DNA of 64,000 nucleotides from Histomonas meleagridis (lineage: Eukaryota > Parabasalia > Tritrichomonadida > Dientamoebidae): assembly GCA_020186115.1 (NCBI GenBank), contig WSYJ01000081.1, positions 1-64,000 of the forward strand, written 5' to 3'. The position numbers were made by a program, and so were the translations under genes. Below are positions 61,575 through 64,000 of this stretch, in pieces. The notes under the pieces were generated by a model that saw nothing but the letters and a program-made list of their open reading frames with translations, made no database searches and had not been told where the DNA came from. How positions within the stretch are numbered: position 1 is the first letter of the stretch; every line of letters begins with the position of its first letter.

Positions 61575-62705
61575 TTGAGAGAAAACATACCAAGTCCATC
61601 TGCATTAATAACGGGAAGAGCAATAGCATACCAATATTCTATTGATTTTACACCAGCATCTCGCTTTGTTATCCCGAAATTTAATGAAGAAGTGACTTTG
61701 ATTCGCCCTTATGTTGCCAAATTTTCTCCTCATGAATTTCTTTTCCTTGCAATTGCAGGAGAAGAAGGAGAAATTTCATTTGTCAGAGGACAGGAAGCAT
61801 TGCAACAACAAAAACCTATTTATAGCGTTGATTCATTTTCAGTTGTTGATAATTCAATTTTCGATCTTGTTTTTCTCAATAATTCGAATATTATTGTAGT
61901 TGGTACTGGAGAGCAGTCTGTGATTTTTATTGATGTTCAAAAATGCGTTCCTATCAAATCATACATTAAACATCTCGGAACTGTTCTTTGTCTTTCCAAT
62001 CTTGGCGACAATGTTTTATCAGGCGGTCGTGATGGGAGTGTTTATCTTTGGGATTATCGTCAAAAAGATCCCATTTCATATATCCAATTAAAATCCCAAC
62101 CATCCATTCTTTCCATTGCCTCTGCATCACCGACGTATTTCTTCACATCTGATAGTCATGGTGAGCTTCTTTGTTGGGATTCTCGCAATCTTAAAAAACC
62201 GTTTCCAATTTCAATCCCAGAACAGAACGCTCGTGTTCCAATTTCCTCTCTAAGCATATCACCCAACCATAAGATCCTCGCCTCTATCTCTACTAATAGC
62301 TATATCACATTTTATTCTCTCGATAATGACTTTTGTTACGTAACTCAGCATTGGCCAAACGTCGGATCCTTTTACATACGCTGTTGTTTCAGTCCGTGCT
62401 CGAGGTACTTATTAACAGGGTCATCGTCAGGCGCATTAAATGTGTTTAAGGTTGGGCAGAATGAAACGCCGCAAGTTTTCATTTGTCATACATCTGCTGC
62501 AACGTGCGTCGAATGGAATAAAGAATCGTTCGATACAATTGTGTCGTGTTCAGATGATAAAACTACGCAACTATGGACATCTGAATATAAAGCAGTCGAA
62601 GGCGAATATGAAATGGAATTTGTGCCTGTGATAAATGTGAAATCTGAAGAGAAATCAAAGAAAAAGAAAAACTTAAGAAGCACAACGCTGTTTGACTTCA
62701 TGTAA
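61575..62705 (+). CDS. CDT2/DTL-like WD40 protein with C-terminal PIP-like box, no ATG start
   Basis: 376 residues. The order of WD40 repeats fits CDT2: FLFLAIAGEEGEISFV, NSIFDLVFL, IVVGTGEQSVIFIDV, VLSGGRDGSVYLWDYR, LLCWDSRNLKKPF and so on. The end STTLFDFM has the spacing of a PIP box, with Ser in place of Gln. CDT2 is the substrate receptor of CRL4 ubiquitin ligase that acts on PCNA-bound targets; some CDT2 proteins also carry a PIP box. The frame opens after TAG 61539 and contains no usable ATG; TTG 61575 is the nearest start-like codon, 26 nt after a TCA-type initiator. Non-AUG start, a 5' exon or a nonsense mutation are possible. Confidence 0.7.
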   Translation: MRENIPSPSALITGRAIAYQYSIDFTPASRFVIPKFNEEVTLIRPYVAKFSPHEFLFLAIAGEEGEISFVRGQEALQQQKPIYSVDSFSVVDNSIFDLVFLNNSNIIVVGTGEQSVIFIDVQKCVPIKSYIKHLGTVLCLSNLGDNVLSGGRDGSVYLWDYRQKDPISYIQLKSQPSILSIASASPTYFFTSDSHGELLCWDSRNLKKPFPISIPEQNARVPISSLSISPNHKILASISTNSYITFYSLDNDFCYVTQHWPNVGSFYIRCCFSPCSRYLLTGSSSGALNVFKVGQNETPQVFICHTSAATCVEWNKESFDTIVSCSDDKTTQLWTSEYKAVEGEYEMEFVPVINVKSEEKSKKKKNLRSTTLFDFM

Positions 62706-63248
62706 TTGTTTGTAAACATTGTTTTTATTTCTAGAAATGTTTATTTTGATATAAATTTAAACCAAAATTAGTTGAAATGTTTTAATTTTTACTTATTATC
62801 TATCGATCATAACGATCCATGAAAGCATTTTCCAAAATTATTTATGATGAAATAATTATGAGCATATTTGTCTGTGAACAATTTTATTTTTATATTTTCG
62901 ATTTATGACGGAAAATTAAATTATAAAATGTTTTCATATTAATATTGCAATAAGTAAGCGTTGCTTACTTAATATGCGTATATTCGACTTTGAGCACCAT
63001 GCGCGACAAATACCTATCGTTTACAGTTAACTGCTAAATTTGTGCAGCTAAAACTTCACCCGAACGTCAACCACTAAATAAAATACGATATGTCAAAAAC
63101 AAGTTTTTGTATAATTTACATGGTTATAAAGGCGATGGGGGAGTTCTTTTCAATTACATCTGTCAAATTCTCAGAAAAATTGTCAGATTTGCAAACCGAA
63201 TGAACGATGGAAAATCACCAAACTTAACAGAAAGATAAGATGTTTATT
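62706..63248. other. Gap of about 540 bp between convergent genes with a perfect hairpin
   Basis: TAAGTAAGC-GTT-GCTTACTTA (62951-62971) is a 9-bp stem with a three-base loop. Other parts are AT-rich with no gene. Confidence 0.5.
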
Positions 63249-63860
63249 TTATGCTTGTGAACAACTACATTTATTCTCTTCTTCTCGAAGAGTGATATCT
63301 GAGGGAGGTGGGTTTTCGGTATCTTTTTGTTGAGATGCTTGTGCTGATCTGAGAGCTTCTTCTGCAGCAGAAATAAAAAGGGAGTCAATCCCTTCCCCTG
63401 TTTTGGCAGAAACAAAGATTACGTTGTTATATTGAGATGAAAATTTTTCACTAAGGATGGTAATTTCTTCAGAAGATTCTTCCATGTCGATCTTATTTAA
63501 GGCTATAATAATAGGTGGAAACTCACCAGTTTCATTGAGTCGGTTTTTCCATTTGTCTATACTCTGTATTGATGATTCATCAACAACAGATGCTACAATT
63601 ATGCAAACATCAGTGCCACGAGTGTACATTGAAACCAGCGAGGCGAATTGTTCTTGTCCAGCAGTGTCCCATATTTTAAGTTCAACAGTCTGTTCATTAA
63701 TTTTTACATTTGTTTTGATATGTGATGTCCCAATCGTGGGATTCATCTGGAATGTAAAGCTACCCTTTGTTCTCCTAAGAACAATCGATGTTTTCCCAAC
63801 GCCAGAGTCTCCGAGCATGATGACTTTGAAGGAGGGAATTGATCCATAATTCTCATACAT
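63249..63860 (-). CDS. Rab-family small GTPase with CaaX-type end
   Basis: 203 residues from ATG 63860. P-loop GDSGVGKTS, switch I NPTIGTSH, WDTAGQEQF, LNKID and VSAKTGEG are all present. The C-terminus CSCSQA ends in a CaaX-like CSQA with another Cys two residues earlier, in place of the usual CC or CXC. So modification may be through a CaaX prenyltransferase. Switch I holds S/H where most Rabs have F or D, as in several trichomonad-specific Rabs. It acts in membrane traffic; the exact route is unknown. Confidence 0.88.
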   Translation of the reverse strand: MYENYGSIPSFKVIMLGDSGVGKTSIVLRRTKGSFTFQMNPTIGTSHIKTNVKINEQTVELKIWDTAGQEQFASLVSMYTRGTDVCIIVASVVDESSIQSIDKWKNRLNETGEFPPIIIALNKIDMEESSEEITILSEKFSSQYNNVIFVSAKTGEGIDSLFISAAEEALRSAQASQQKDTENPPPSDITLREEENKCSCSQA

Positions 63861-64000
63861 GAAAGCTTGCTATAATAGAAAAGTGACATTGCCGAAATGT
63901 TATGTGAAACACCGTTACGATTAACAGCCAATAGTAATGGTAAGCTCAAAGTGTTATTACCAATGGTTATCAAAAAAAATAATCATTACACATTAAATTT

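Overview
The window looks like nuclear DNA of a trichomonad (Parabasalia), most like Trichomonas or Tritrichomonas. The evidence is a very AT-rich sequence, intron-poor protein genes in one open frame, short gaps between genes, and family signatures of these parasites: BspA-like leucine-rich surface proteins, decayed ankyrin/DUF3447-type genes, a mariner element, virus-like Maverick/Polinton-type relics, small Myb proteins and many Rab GTPases. Many starts are preceded within about 10-100 bp by a Myb/M3-type box (AACGGT or ACCGTT) and by a TCA-type initiator (Inr) very near the ATG. I cannot name the species from sequence alone. I saw no tRNA, rRNA or CRISPR array.

Layout. 1-3.4 kb: decayed virus-like genes on the minus strand, including a frameshifted fibre-like gene with DHTHSYTDLNDKP repeats. 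3.4-4.1 kb: a strikingly GC-rich island with a long imperfect hairpin. 4.1-9.3 kb: a BRWD/PHIP-like WD40 gene with no usable ATG, a tandem 134-bp noncoding duplication, and a Sec7-PH gene lacking the catalytic glutamate. 9.3-12 kb: ankyrin-gene debris and a macrodomain gene. 12.3-14.55 kb: a more than 2 kb minisatellite built from two related units. 14.6-22 kb: a CARMIL-like LRR protein, an IQ-motif coiled coil, a PH protein and ribosomal protein eS21. 22.5-26 kb: two tandem paralogous type I surface proteins. 26.1-27.4 kb: a complete but inactivated mariner. 27.4-28.2 kb: a BspA pseudogene.

28.2-42 kb is a housekeeping stretch: dynein-2 light intermediate chain, a C2/serine-rich repeat protein, FKBP-TPR, a SAPS-like PP6 regulatory subunit, ribosomal stalk protein P1, VPS11 and small coiled-coil proteins, with a decayed transposase-like fragment and another ankyrin fragment between them. 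42.3-45.3 kb: a full-length BspA-like surface protein. 45.5-54.9 kb: an NAA40-like acetyltransferase divergent from a protein with repeated CAP-like modules, a Rab, a two-repeat Myb protein, an alpha-helical protein of unknown role and dolichol-phosphate mannosyltransferase. 55-64 kb: a BspA pseudogene, a third surface protein, RPS13, a nitroreductase, FEN1, a small CaaX-box protein, a CDT2-like WD40 protein (also without an ATG) and a second Rab.

The genes form no operon. Related themes do recur: surface and adhesion (three type I proteins, BspA), vesicle traffic (Rabs, VPS11, Sec7-PH), PCNA-linked replication (FEN1 and CDT2-like with PIP boxes) and flagellar transport (D2LIC). Several reading frames have an upstream TTG or GTG only; I moved those starts to the first plausible ATG, except for BRWD-like and CDT2-like genes, where no such ATG exists.
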